Shown here: positions 10,794-19,700 of the stretch, piece by piece
Layout of the letters: every line of letters begins with the position of its first letter
How positions within the stretch are numbered: the first letter of the stretch is position 1
From: Loripinus fragilis
Lineage: Eukaryota > Mollusca > Bivalvia > Lucinida > Lucinidae
Direction: 5' to 3'
Assembly: GCA_964019695.1 (NCBI GenBank)
Contig: OZ026531.1
Location: 12,614,593-12,678,592, forward strand
DNA length: 64,000 bases
Notes under the pieces: model-generated
Seen by the model: the letters and a program-made list of their open reading frames with translations, nothing else
What the model was told of the DNA's origin: nothing
Databases searched by the model: none
Translations under genes and position numbers: made by a program

Positions 10794-11117
10794 ATGTTTC
10801 CATTTTTAGAAGGATTGACTCATTTATCCAATAAATGTCGTAAGAAAATGATTCAAGAATCACCTAAAGAAGTCATTGATTGTGTAGGGGAATGTTGCAT
10901 CAATCTTATAAAAGGCAATGTACGTCTGACAAATGCTCAAAAGAATCAGTTACGAGCTAGAAAGCAACATATACGTTTACTGAGTTCTAAGCAAGTGCCA
11001 CTTGACACAAAAAAGAAAATTATTAATCAGAAAGGTGGAGCCTTGTTAGGATTATTATTAAAACCATTAATTGCTCCTATCATAGGTTCTGTCTTGGGTG
11101 AAATTATCAAAAAATAA
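10794..11117 (+). CDS. small virion-type protein with C-terminal glycine-rich hydrophobic tail
   Basis: 107 residues from the ATG at 10794, in frame with the PolB remnant upstream; a second possible start is the ATG at 10848. The middle has a Cys-containing helix and basic stretches (LTNAQKNQLRARKQHIRLL). The end is a conserved-looking amphipathic/hydrophobic tail, QKGGALLGLLLKPLIAPIIG, followed by a short lysine end. From memory, small proteins with a lysine-rich centre and a KxxGG-hydrophobic tail sit next to the capsid genes in Polintons and adintoviruses, and are proposed to be minor virion or membrane-active components. That role is inference. It is followed after 5 bases by the next ORF. 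The start is uncertain because the upstream deletion junction may have removed the native one. Confidence 0.6.
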   Translation: MFPFLEGLTHLSNKCRKKMIQESPKEVIDCVGECCINLIKGNVRLTNAQKNQLRARKQHIRLLSSKQVPLDTKKKIINQKGGALLGLLLKPLIAPIIGSVLGEIIKK

Positions 11118-11122
11118 AAAAT

Positions 11123-11914
11123 ATGGATGGTCGTAAAATGGCTATTGTGCCATTTAAACTTTGGGAAGACATGAAACGCTGGAAAGAGGAACAAATTCAA
11201 AAACCAAGACTGCCTCCTGATCCTAATGTATCTGCCACAGCCAGTCTTCAAAGAGACTTATCTTCTGTCATGGCCAATGAAGATTTATCTGAAGCTGAAA
11301 AATCTCAATTATATGGCCAAACCTTGCACAAATTTAAAACAGCTCATCAAAAAGCTTTAAAAGAAACATCTCTTTTTCCCCAATCTGACCCTAGTTCTTC
11401 CAAAATGAATCAATTGGTCATAGATAGTGTGCCTTCCACCATGAAACGTAAAGCTCAGCTTTTAGTTTCACTTCTAAAAACTAACCCAAATGTGTCCTGG
11501 GAAGATGATGGTACAGTTAAACTTTATGGCAAATCTATTCCAGGGTCCAATATTATTGATTTGGTCAATGATGTCATTAGACATCGTAAAGGCAGTGAAC
11601 CTACAGGTTGGCAAGCTTTTGCAGAAGGTTTAAGAGACATGAATATTCCCCAAGATGTCATTGGAAATAGGGAAAGGTGGGACTGGATGCATCGTGCTCC
11701 AGAAACTCCTGAAACGGATTATATCACTCCCAAACAAAAACGCACCATCAGAAAAACAGCAAGTCGTATTCCTGTTTCTGTCAGGTCTGCAAAGAGTTTG
11801 AGTGTCAGAAAACGTATCAAAGACCATTTTTCCTCTCCGACACTTTTATCTGCCACCAAAAAACGTATAAAAGAAGAATTTTCTTCTCCATGGGTCAGTT
11901 ACAATGAAGCTTGA
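11123..11914 (+). CDS. Polinton-associated structural-type protein with basic C-terminus
   Basis: 263 residues from ATG at 11123. The N-terminal part has an FKLWEDMKRWKEEQ helix. A central domain (about residues 110-190) contains NPNVSWEDDGTVKLYG, PGSNIIDLVNDVIR and GWQAFAEGLRDMNIPQDVIG. The C-terminus (from about 205) is rich in Arg/Lys/Ser and could bind nucleic acid. From memory, proteins with this central domain recur in Polinton-like elements of invertebrates next to the capsid gene; the function is unknown and a virion or core role is inference. The frame is intact, with a normal start and stop. Its last bases overlap the start of the next small ORF. No enzyme motif is visible. Confidence 0.65.
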   Translation: MDGRKMAIVPFKLWEDMKRWKEEQIQKPRLPPDPNVSATASLQRDLSSVMANEDLSEAEKSQLYGQTLHKFKTAHQKALKETSLFPQSDPSSSKMNQLVIDSVPSTMKRKAQLLVSLLKTNPNVSWEDDGTVKLYGKSIPGSNIIDLVNDVIRHRKGSEPTGWQAFAEGLRDMNIPQDVIGNRERWDWMHRAPETPETDYITPKQKRTIRKTASRIPVSVRSAKSLSVRKRIKDHFSSPTLLSATKKRIKEEFSSPWVSYNEA

Positions 11915-12110
11915 ACAGTTGTATTACAATCCTAAAAGTCCTGCTGCGTATGTCAAAAACGCAAAAAACCTCAGTCTCAATCTAGACACCGAACTGTTAA
12001 GAGGGGTTTTAAAAGCAGAGCAAAAAAGTTTAATCCTATTAAACGTCTGGTATTTGAAAGAGATATATTTGACGAAAAATGATTCAACAAGGTTCTTGCG
12101 ATTGCACTAA
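11904..12110 (+). CDS. small ORF, possible decayed Polinton gene remnant
   Basis: 68 residues, starting 11 bases inside the end of the previous ORF. The first part, LEQLYYNPKSPAAYVKNAK, resembles a recurrent LYYDPKxPxxF-like N-terminal motif that I associate with integrase-type ORFs of such elements; this is from memory and uncertain. From about 11965 a different forward frame on the same strand becomes strongly basic (Arg/Lys-rich) and stays open to the TGA ending at 12082, overlapping the capsid start. The gene may therefore be frameshifted or a deletion remnant. It could equally be a small basic core protein. Confidence 0.35.
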   Translation: MKLEQLYYNPKSPAAYVKNAKNLSLNLDTELLRGVLKAEQKSLILLNVWYLKEIYLTKNDSTRFLRLH

Positions 12111-13370
12111 AACGGAATTGGATATGGAATCCATTCCACCCACCATGACTACCATGCAAGGCACTCAGTGGAATGATTATCATCCCATCGCTTCTCTCGA
12201 TAGTCATCATGCACCCATTGAATTTCTAATTCCACCTCACACAGAGTTTTACACTGATTTATCTCAAGCCTATCTGTATATCAAATTCAGAATCTTACAG
12301 CAAACGGGTGAAGATCTTGAAACTGATGCAAAAGTATTCCCAATTAATAACTTTTTTCACAGTATGTTCAGTGGCATCGATTTGTATATCAACAATAAAT
12401 TGATCACAAATAATTCAGACACGTATCCATACAGAGCATACCTTGAAAATTTATTTTCTTATGGTTCTGATGTCAAAGATAATCAACTGAAGGCAGCAGA
12501 ATTTTGGTCTGAGGATGAAGCTGGAGCTTTTGAAGATATAACAAATGCATCTATCACTGATCGTGGCAAACGCGTAGCAAAAAGCAAATCCGTGGAGCTT
12601 CAGGGTAAATTACATTTGGATCTTGCTATGCAGGAAAAATATTTACCTAATGGCTTAGAATTCAAACTTAGACTCAATCGATCATCTCCTCAGTTTTGTT
12701 TGATGAGTGATGATTCTCCTGCAAAAATCAAAATTGATACTGCTATCTTGAGAGTACGAAATGTTCAGCTTCTACCAGCCATTAGCAATGAACTGAATCA
12801 AACTATTGCTCATCATAATGCTAAATTTCCAATCAGAAGAGTTGAAGTCAAAACTTTTACAATCAGTAGTGGCACAAGATCTAAAATTGAAGACCATCTT
12901 CTCACTGGTCAACTTCCAAAACGAGTTTTTATTGGCTTAGTATTAAATGAGGCATTTAATGGGACTTTGGAAACTAATCCTTTTTTTTCCAACATTTTAA
13001 TCTAAGTAAAATGGATGTCACTTGTGATGGACATAGTGTCTATGGAAAACCTTTTGAACCTAGATTTGGAAATGATCAGTATCTCAGGTCTTTCCTATCA
13101 GTTTACCAAGCATTGGCAAGTCAGAATCAGGTCAAAAATTGCAACATTGATTATGAAGATTACAAAGGAGGTTACTGCTTTTGGGGATATGATTTGACAC
13201 CAGATCAAGCAGCCGATCAGTCTCATTTGCACCCTATAAAAACTGGGAACCTCAGATTGGAGCTTCAGTTTGCAACATCACTTGCCAAGACGATCAACGT
13301 GCTTGTGTATGCAGAGTTTGACAACCTGATAGAAATCAACGGACTTAGAGAAGTTACCACAGATTACTAA
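12079..13370 (+). pseudogene. Polinton/adintovirus-like major capsid protein, one frameshift
   Basis: The first frame runs 12079-13005 (308 residues) and the second 13011-13370 (119 residues, next frame). Together they span about 430 residues, which I take to be near full length for this capsid type. Recognisable blocks are IPPTMTTMQGTQWNDYHPI near the N-terminus, IPPHTEFYTDLSQAYLYIKF, FPINNFFHSMFSGIDLYIN, and in the second frame KPFEPRFGNDQYLRSFLSVY with GGYCFWGYDLTPDQ. From memory, the same family is annotated in invertebrate genomes as F54H12.2-like and is treated as a double jelly-roll capsid protein. The frame change sits at a T8 run (about 12982-12989), consistent with a single-base indel by slippage. 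Otherwise the reading frames are clean, suggesting recent loss. It would assemble the icosahedral shell. Confidence 0.82.
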
Positions 13371-13372
13371 AG

Positions 13373-13957
13373 ATGAATGCAGGATACTTCATTGAACAGG
13401 ACTTGATGTACCAAACAGATGCATACAGTGCAACAGTCCAGCCATCAGATGAGAAGAGTACCTTACAGAAAGAAGTAGAAGACAATGAGAACATCAATTG
13501 TCTTATGAAGACTCTTCTAAAACAAGCCATATTGACTTGTCTAAAGATGGCAGTTGGAGACTGTGCGAAGCATGAATGTCATGGATGCAAAATGAACCAC
13601 CCAAGTCAGAAATACCACGATATCTGTCTATGGACTTCTCCAAGAGAATGGATTGAAGATTATGGATGTCATGATCCAGCCTTAGAGGGCCTAAACATCT
13701 ACGATGTGATGGAAGACTTTGACAATAGAATCTGGAACTATCTGTATGGCGATAATTGGCGACACCCTATGGACTTTACAACAGGGATCAATCACCTGAC
13801 GCCAGAAGAAAATCAAGAAGCCTATAAAAACTGGCAGTACTTCAAGAAAAATCAAAGTGACTTAACAGAACAGTGGAAGACGTACTGGGCCAAGAAACTC
13901 ATAGAATCCTATGAAGAAAAGGAAACTGAAGAAAAAGAGAACCCAGAAACAGAATAA
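13373..13957 (+). CDS. Cys/His-containing Polinton-associated protein, unknown function
   Basis: 194 residues, starting 2 bases after the capsid stop and ending 2 bases before the protease start, so it clearly belongs to the same gene block. The centre has a cysteine/histidine cluster (CAKHECHGCKMNHPSQKYHD followed by ICLW) that could bind a metal. A Trp/Tyr-rich segment follows, and the C-terminus is a highly charged Glu/Lys helix. I recall an HPSQxxH-containing protein in related invertebrate elements but cannot name its function. The frame is intact. A virion or DNA-binding role is only a guess from context. Confidence 0.6.
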   Translation: MNAGYFIEQDLMYQTDAYSATVQPSDEKSTLQKEVEDNENINCLMKTLLKQAILTCLKMAVGDCAKHECHGCKMNHPSQKYHDICLWTSPREWIEDYGCHDPALEGLNIYDVMEDFDNRIWNYLYGDNWRHPMDFTTGINHLTPEENQEAYKNWQYFKKNQSDLTEQWKTYWAKKLIESYEEKETEEKENPETE

Positions 13958-13959
13958 AA

Positions 13960-14544
13960 ATGAACACTGTTGAACTAATCAAAGTCATAAACAATATACC
14001 TGTGAAAGGAGAAGTATGTGCCAAGGATTTACTACCAGAGAAGAAACCACTGGATATGAAGGCTTACATTGTAAATACAGATATATCCACAGACCCAGGA
14101 GAACATTGGGTGGCAATCTACTTCAGAAGAGATCAAGTTATCTACTTCGATTCATATGGAAGACCACCAGAAGAGCAATATGTTCTACCATTTATTCAAA
14201 GAAACTCTTCAAGATGGATCCATAACAAAGAATGTTTACAGAGTCCATGGAGCAAAGTATGTGGAATTTGGTGTATCTACATCATTCACCAGCTCAACAA
14301 AGGACTAGATCTAAACACAGCCATTCATCAAGAACTATATGGAACTGGAGATGATTTATACCAGAATGACAGAGATATCGAGATGTGGTTCATCTATAAC
14401 TATGCCAGAGTCATCCTATCCAAGAATGGAATGAGATGCATGGCTCCTCCTGACTTTTTATTCAAACACAGAATACAGACTTGTAAATGTCATAATTATT
14501 CACATCACCTTTCAAAGAAGTATCCTATGTATAATATGTTGTAA
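13960..14544 (+). CDS. adenovirus-type (adenain-like) cysteine protease
   Basis: 194 residues. The Ulp1/adenain (C5/C48-like) active site is visible: His49 in GEHWVAIYF, Asp64 in YFDSYGRPP, a glutamine at 94 in the oxyanion position (CLQSP), and the nucleophile Cys101 in KVCGIWCIYIIHQL. The C-G-x-x-C spacing matches adenovirus protease. These enzymes cleave capsid and core precursors during virion maturation, and this gene is a standard member of Polinton and adintovirus capsid modules. It is the last gene of the plus-strand block. A possible polyadenylation signal AATAAA lies 85 bases downstream (14630-14635). All residues needed for catalysis appear present and the frame is intact. Confidence 0.85.
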   Translation: MNTVELIKVINNIPVKGEVCAKDLLPEKKPLDMKAYIVNTDISTDPGEHWVAIYFRRDQVIYFDSYGRPPEEQYVLPFIQRNSSRWIHNKECLQSPWSKVCGIWCIYIIHQLNKGLDLNTAIHQELYGTGDDLYQNDRDIEMWFIYNYARVILSKNGMRCMAPPDFLFKHRIQTCKCHNYSHHLSKKYPMYNML

Positions 14545-15018
14545 ATATGTTAAGGAGTTTTATTGTAAACAATGAACAGAGGGACGGCCCTAATCCTCTG
14601 TCATTGTAATCAGTTATAGTTAGCGGGGCAATAAAGTTATAGAAATGTTCACCAGTCTTTGTTGTTCTTTTCATTAAAAAATCAGTAGTAGTAAGCTTGA
14701 GACGACTAGCTAAACACTAGTTAACGCTACAGAGTGATGCCTCTAGGAGTTGAGGTCTTGATTGACCAAGAGACTCTAAAGACGCATAGAACTTAGTAGC
14801 CTTGACACACACCATATATCCCCACATACTATACCCCCTAAAATGACTAAGTTATTTTCAAAGCTGAATTTAACTAAGTTATTTTATATATCACCACAGC
14901 AGAATCTTTATCCCCCTCAAAAATGACTAAGTTATTTCCCAATAGCCCAGGAAACAATCATAATCACAAGCCAAACCAGTGGATATGACCAGAAAACTAT
15001 CATAATCACAATCATAGA
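14545..15018. other. Polinton 3' non-coding region before the right TIR
   Basis: Contains an AATAAA at 14630-14635. From about 14835 there are degenerate copies of the TIR subrepeat (AACTAAGTTATTT), which become continuous with the right TIR. No gene seen. Confidence 0.6.
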
Positions 15019-15575
15019 CCAGAATAGACCTCAAATAAACTAAGTTATTTCCCAATAGCCCAGGAAACTATCATAATCATAGACCTGACCAGAAAAGACC
15101 TCAAAAATAAACTAATTTATTCCCCAAAAGCCCAGGAAACTATTATAATCACAACCCAACCAGTGGATATGACCAGGAGCTTATCATAATCACAGTCATA
15201 GACCAGAATAGCTCACAAATAAACTAAGTTATTTACCCAACAGCCCAGGAAACTATCATAATTATAGGCCCAACCAGAAGAGACCTCAAAAATAAACTAA
15301 GTTATTCCCCAATAGCCCAAGAAACTATCACAATCACAGCCCCCAGCTAGAATAATCCCAAAAATAAACTAAGTTATTTCTCAATAGCCCAGGAAACTAT
15401 CATAATCATAGGCCCCAGCTAGAATAATCCCAAAAATAAACTAAGTTATTCACAGCTAGTCACTCAAGCCTACCAGGATAGCCATCTCTGGGTACTGGGA
15501 TTTTTAAGCCTGAAAAATTCTAAGTTCTTTTCAGGCTTAGAAATCCCGGTACCCAGAGTGGCATCCATTACTACT
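15019..15575 (-). repeat. Polinton right TIR
   Basis: Reverse complement of 9434-9990 at near identity over 557 bp, ending CCATTACTACT. Followed by the right target duplication CTGGCG (15576-15581). Confidence 0.85.
15487..15557. repeat. terminal hairpin of the Polinton, right
   Basis: Inverted copy of the hairpin at 9452-9522: ~30-bp arms around a short loop, 18 bp from the right tip. Confidence 0.85.
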
Positions 15576-15581
15576 CTGGCG

Positions 15582-15855
15582 ACTTTGAATCGTCGTGGAT
15601 ACAGCATACCTCTGGCGCTGTATGCATGGTGATTGGAGATTCGTTTAACTTATAAAAAAAGTAAAACAATCCATGCATTATTGACGCACAGTTGAATTTC
15701 GGCAATTCCGAGATAGTGCTATATTTTCTTTCTGTAATTAATTTTTTACCTCAAAAAGGCGCGTATAAAATAAAAAACAACAACACCCATCTTCTGGGCC
15801 TGCGCCGTTGAGCAGGTCATTAGTCTGTGTTGCTCTACTATGCCAAACGTATCTA
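15582..15855. other. non-coding part of outer element right of the Polinton
   Basis: About 270 bp with no gene, versus about 1.29 kb on the left side of the Polinton. Confidence 0.6.
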
Positions 15856-16365
15856 TATGCTTCATTTTCACAAAATGCTAGCCTATTAAGATCATTTATA
15901 AATATAACTCAGGGAAGTAATTTATTACCAGGCATTATAAATCGTCCAAAGTCCAAGCTCTTTTCGTCGGAACGTAATATATGAAGATCAAGTCCTTTAC
16001 GCAAACCCGAAAAAACGAGGTCCTTTTCGTAAGAATAAAACTCCTTTACGCGGAATTGAGTCCTTTTCAAATTCAACATTTTATGGTGCAATTGTCTCAA
16101 ATACTCAATATTCGACATCTGGAGATTTGATTTATTCAGACAATACTAATTTCTACTGTATTCCTTGAAAATAATAGCATGCACACGGACATGGATACTC
16201 ATACATAGTCTCAGACAGTATCGACAGTCCTTTTCGCAAGGCTATATAATGTATTGTACACAGGTGCTTTTCGGGTTGTATTTTTAAACAATAGATATCT
16301 GCTTGCTTACTACCATTCAATTCAAATAAATAAATAATAATTAATTAAATGAATGAATAAATACA

Positions 16366-16396
<31 letters not shown>

Positions 16397-16700
16397 GAAA
16401 ACAAAATAGATCAGACACAACATCCTTTTCTTACTAATGAAACTCCTTTTCGTCAGTCATATTTCTGCCATTTCCGTAAAATATCGTTTTAAAAACTATT
16501 TAAACTGCATATATTGATAGATTAATATCGTGTAACTTAAGTTTTATAATATTAAATATCAAATATAATCCTAATATCTAGTTTTAGCCATAATAAAAGT
16601 CCTTTTCGCAAAAATAAAACTCCTTTTCGCGAAAAGGAGTCCTTTACGCGAAAAGGAGTCCTTTACGCATTTTAGGGTCACCCCGGATCCGTACCTCTAG
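15856..16700 (-). repeat. right long inner inverted repeat of outer element
   Basis: Reverse-complement partner of 7347-8140, with an expanded (AAAT)n stretch at about 16320-16395 and the same GCG(T/A)AAAGGA(C/G)T motifs. It ends through the half-palindrome CGGATCCGTACC into the terminal GGCTAG block. Confidence 0.85.
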
Positions 16701-16717
16701 CCACTGCCTAAACTAAA

Positions 16718-19700
16718 AATCAACGTTTTTAGTTTCTCTCAGTGGTATGGCGGGTGGGTGGGATGGGGTGAAGTTAGTGTTGCTCTTTACGTCCCATTCA
16801 ACCATTTTTAAGTGATTCGGGACATTTTGCTGGCATTGGAATCCAGTAGTGCATGGTTTCATATTTGGCAGTGTGGAATCGGATACAGGGGTGGATCCAG
16901 GATTTCTTGATAGCTAAGGGTTCAATTTTACAAAGTGGGTGGGGGTTCGATTTGTTTATTGTACCAAGCTGTTCGAAGCCGCAAAATCCAACGGTTCAAA
17001 TCATGAGATTCATGTGCTGTTTGAACATGACTTTTACTTGAAAAAGCTTAAGCTGGGCCCTGATTTGTATGCATGACGTTACACGGGAAAGCTTTGTGGC
17101 CGTGACTGACCATTTCGCTCGAAAATGTTGCATGCGTATACATGACGTTGTGGCGACGTATTGAAGTTCGAAAGTTTGACGATGAGGCCATTTTGTTTAG
17201 AGAAATCAAGCGTAAGAGAAGGGATAATTAATGTTTAAGCGACGTTTGCAGCACGGTTTATGCTGAAATCAGGTAAAATATGCAAGAATAACTATCACAC
17301 ATGTTTGTTTCATTGAATTAACACTTGCCGGGTCCCTCGGACGATGTTTGAACACTTGGCCTAATGGCCTCATGTTCAAACAGCTTCCTCAGGACCCGGC
17401 AAATGTTAATGCATGAAAAAACATGTGTGATCCCTATATTGTTTGATCTACAGGCAAACACTACCACATCGCTGTAAGAGCCGACATTTATCGCAAGGCA
17501 GTAGAAGTATATTTATATACCTAGACCCTGTGGCATAAAGTATAAAAATAACTGACTCAATTTCAGGAGTACGAAAGAACCTAAAAATATATATGGCTTT
17601 GGTCCTATATGTATGAATAAAGTATTCAGGTTTTAGTAAAAATTGTCTTGTATACACAGATATATGCCAATGTATTCCAGTCCAGTATTTAAAAAGCCTA
17701 TTTTAAAACAAAATAGGCTAAAAAGTCATGAAATATGCTTTGTATCAGTGCTGCAGACATTAAACTTTAAAAAATCCTGTTCAAAATCCTACTTCCACCT
17801 CCCCGTTGGTGAGCAGGGGGCAACATATAATAATATCCCTTTTATTATTATATGGCTAACGGAAGGGGTACCTATGTATTTCCTTGGGAAATTTGTGAAT
17901 ATTGAAAAAACAAAATGTTTTTCATTACAAATCTTTTTCAGTATCATAAAAATTTCTGAGTGATGATGTGAAAGTACAATGTAATTTGCTTCATGATAGA
18001 TAACACCAATGTTAGGAGTCTGATGTTTAATATTAATCACTACTAGAGGCTATGGGCTCAGACAAATTTGTAACACATGCAACAGATAATATCTATATAT
18101 TTATATTTAATGAATTATGTCAAAAATGAAGTTCGAAAACCTTTCAAAGTTCCAAATCTAGCTACTCAGCCTGTTATAAGTGCTAATATGTAATGAGATA
18201 CCTTCACCCACAAAAAACAAATGCCAGTACCATCAACCTAAGGCCAAGAAAAAAATATGTGTGGCTCAGGTTACCCAACCTACCCTAATTTTTTACCCCC
18301 CTACTCTAAACTTTTTTTTATCCAAATTCTGAAGTTGGTAGAGAATTGCAGAACAAATTAAATCTTCCAACTTCAGAATTTTGGAGAAAAATGGCCATCC
18401 GAAATGGAAATCTAAATTTCTATGCATTCAGTCTTTGGTTTTGGAAGGAAGAGGATTAAAACAAGGGTAAATCTTCAAAAATAGACCCTTTTATATCAGT
18501 TATCTTATTTCATTTCCAAGCAGGTCTGAATACTCCAAGTAAAAAAAGTTTTCAAAAAAAGTAAACAACCTACCTACCCTAATTTTGTTCAAGATGTAAC
18601 CTGAACCAACCATATTTTTTTTATTTGGCCAAAATAGCAGCTTTGATAAGAGTGTAATATTGGAGTATAATTCAGTTATTCTAAGTTCATTATCATAGTA
18701 AAGTGAATATTTGAATGAATGCATAATCAGATAACCTTTTTCATTCTAATGGATTATCCCATACATATTGATACAAGAAAAATGGAATAGTCCATTTTGT
18801 ATTTTAAGGGGTCTCATGTCAAACTTTCTATAAAATCATGTATAAATGTCCCTGAAGATTGTTTTATTTAAGCATACTGTGCAGATCCTGATTTAATGCC
18901 ACCTTATCAAGCAGCATTTGATCTGGGTCTTCACTGTTTGTAAAAGTACTTATTTACGGGTACAAAAATGAGAAGGGTTAACTCTATGCCTACTAGTGTT
19001 GTCTGCTGATAACTTTTGCGAACAGTTTGGACACTGATCAGGCCTGACATAAGGTAATTTGAATATCCACACATTTAATATTATAAGTAAAAATCAAGCT
19101 ATCAGCTAAATTATCTTAGTTTAAGGTATAAGTCTAATTCTTTAGCATTAAATTTTAATTAAGCGAAAATTTAGAAGAATAAAAACCCTGTTTCGTACCT
19201 GCCAAAGTACTCATCAGTTGACTTGTGCATAGCTACAGATAAGGTTGGGTATTTGGATGAGTGTTTAAAGTCATGATGATTAGTTAGGTAATGGTGTGAA
19301 AATTTCAGTTTCAATACTGATAATACACCATTTTTCTGACTTCCAGGGGATACCTGAAGTTTGAAGCCAAACTATAACTCAATAAAAGAAACCTCTGTTT
19401 GTAGTCACCTGGACTTTAATTGTCTTAAGTTAAAATATGAAGTCAATCATGACATCATACTGTTCATCCTTGCCCCTGGCTATTCTGTTACCTCTTCACT
19501 AAGGCTGCTGATCCCAAAATTAACTCTTGTTCTGTTGAATCTTTTTTTTTTAAAAAAAAACCTAGATCCTGATCAGCTGGTTTCTTTCATAGACCAGCTT
19601 GTCAGCATCAACAATGTTTTCCACACTTATTGAAAAGTACAGGTTTCAGCTGAACAGGATAAAATTTGGGAGAAGTGTAGTATATAAAATATTCAGCATG

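Larger units (their letters stand above)
9434..15575 (+). mobile_element. Polinton/Maverick (adintovirus-like) provirus, internally deleted
   Basis: The 6142-bp element begins AGTAGTAATGG and ends CCATTACTACT. It is flanked by a perfect 6-bp direct repeat CTGGCG (9428-9433 and 15576-15581) and has 557-bp TIRs (9434-9990 and 15019-15575). Polintons are known for 6-bp duplications, AG-initiated ends and long TIRs. Inside, all genes run on the plus strand with little spacing: PolB fragment, small virion-type protein, basic protein, small ORF, major capsid protein, Cys/His protein, protease. Full Polintons are usually about 15-20 kb and encode a retroviral-type integrase and an FtsK/HerA-like ATPase; neither is seen here. 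The copy is therefore non-autonomous, retaining mainly the capsid-forming part. Confidence 0.88.
5109..16708. mobile_element. 11.6-kb inverted-repeat element with 9-bp TSD, host of a nested Polinton
   Basis: The left end reads GGCAGTGGCTAGAGGTACGG and the right end is its exact reverse complement. The flanks are a perfect 9-bp direct repeat TAAACTAAA (5100-5108 and 16709-16717). Long inner arms at 7347-8140 and 15856-16700 are also inverted copies of each other. Between the left tip and the left inner arm lies 2.2 kb of extra DNA (5134-7346), itself bounded by inverted arms. No transposase of its own is visible. A 9-bp duplication with long TIRs is typical of Mutator-like elements, so a non-autonomous MULE is the best guess; the class is inference. 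The TSD and TIR are directly visible. Confidence 0.75.

Noticed and set aside
12079..13370. Programmed frameshift in the capsid gene
   Set aside because: The change sits in a plain T8 run with no evident slippery-plus-stem arrangement; a random indel or sequencing slip is simpler.
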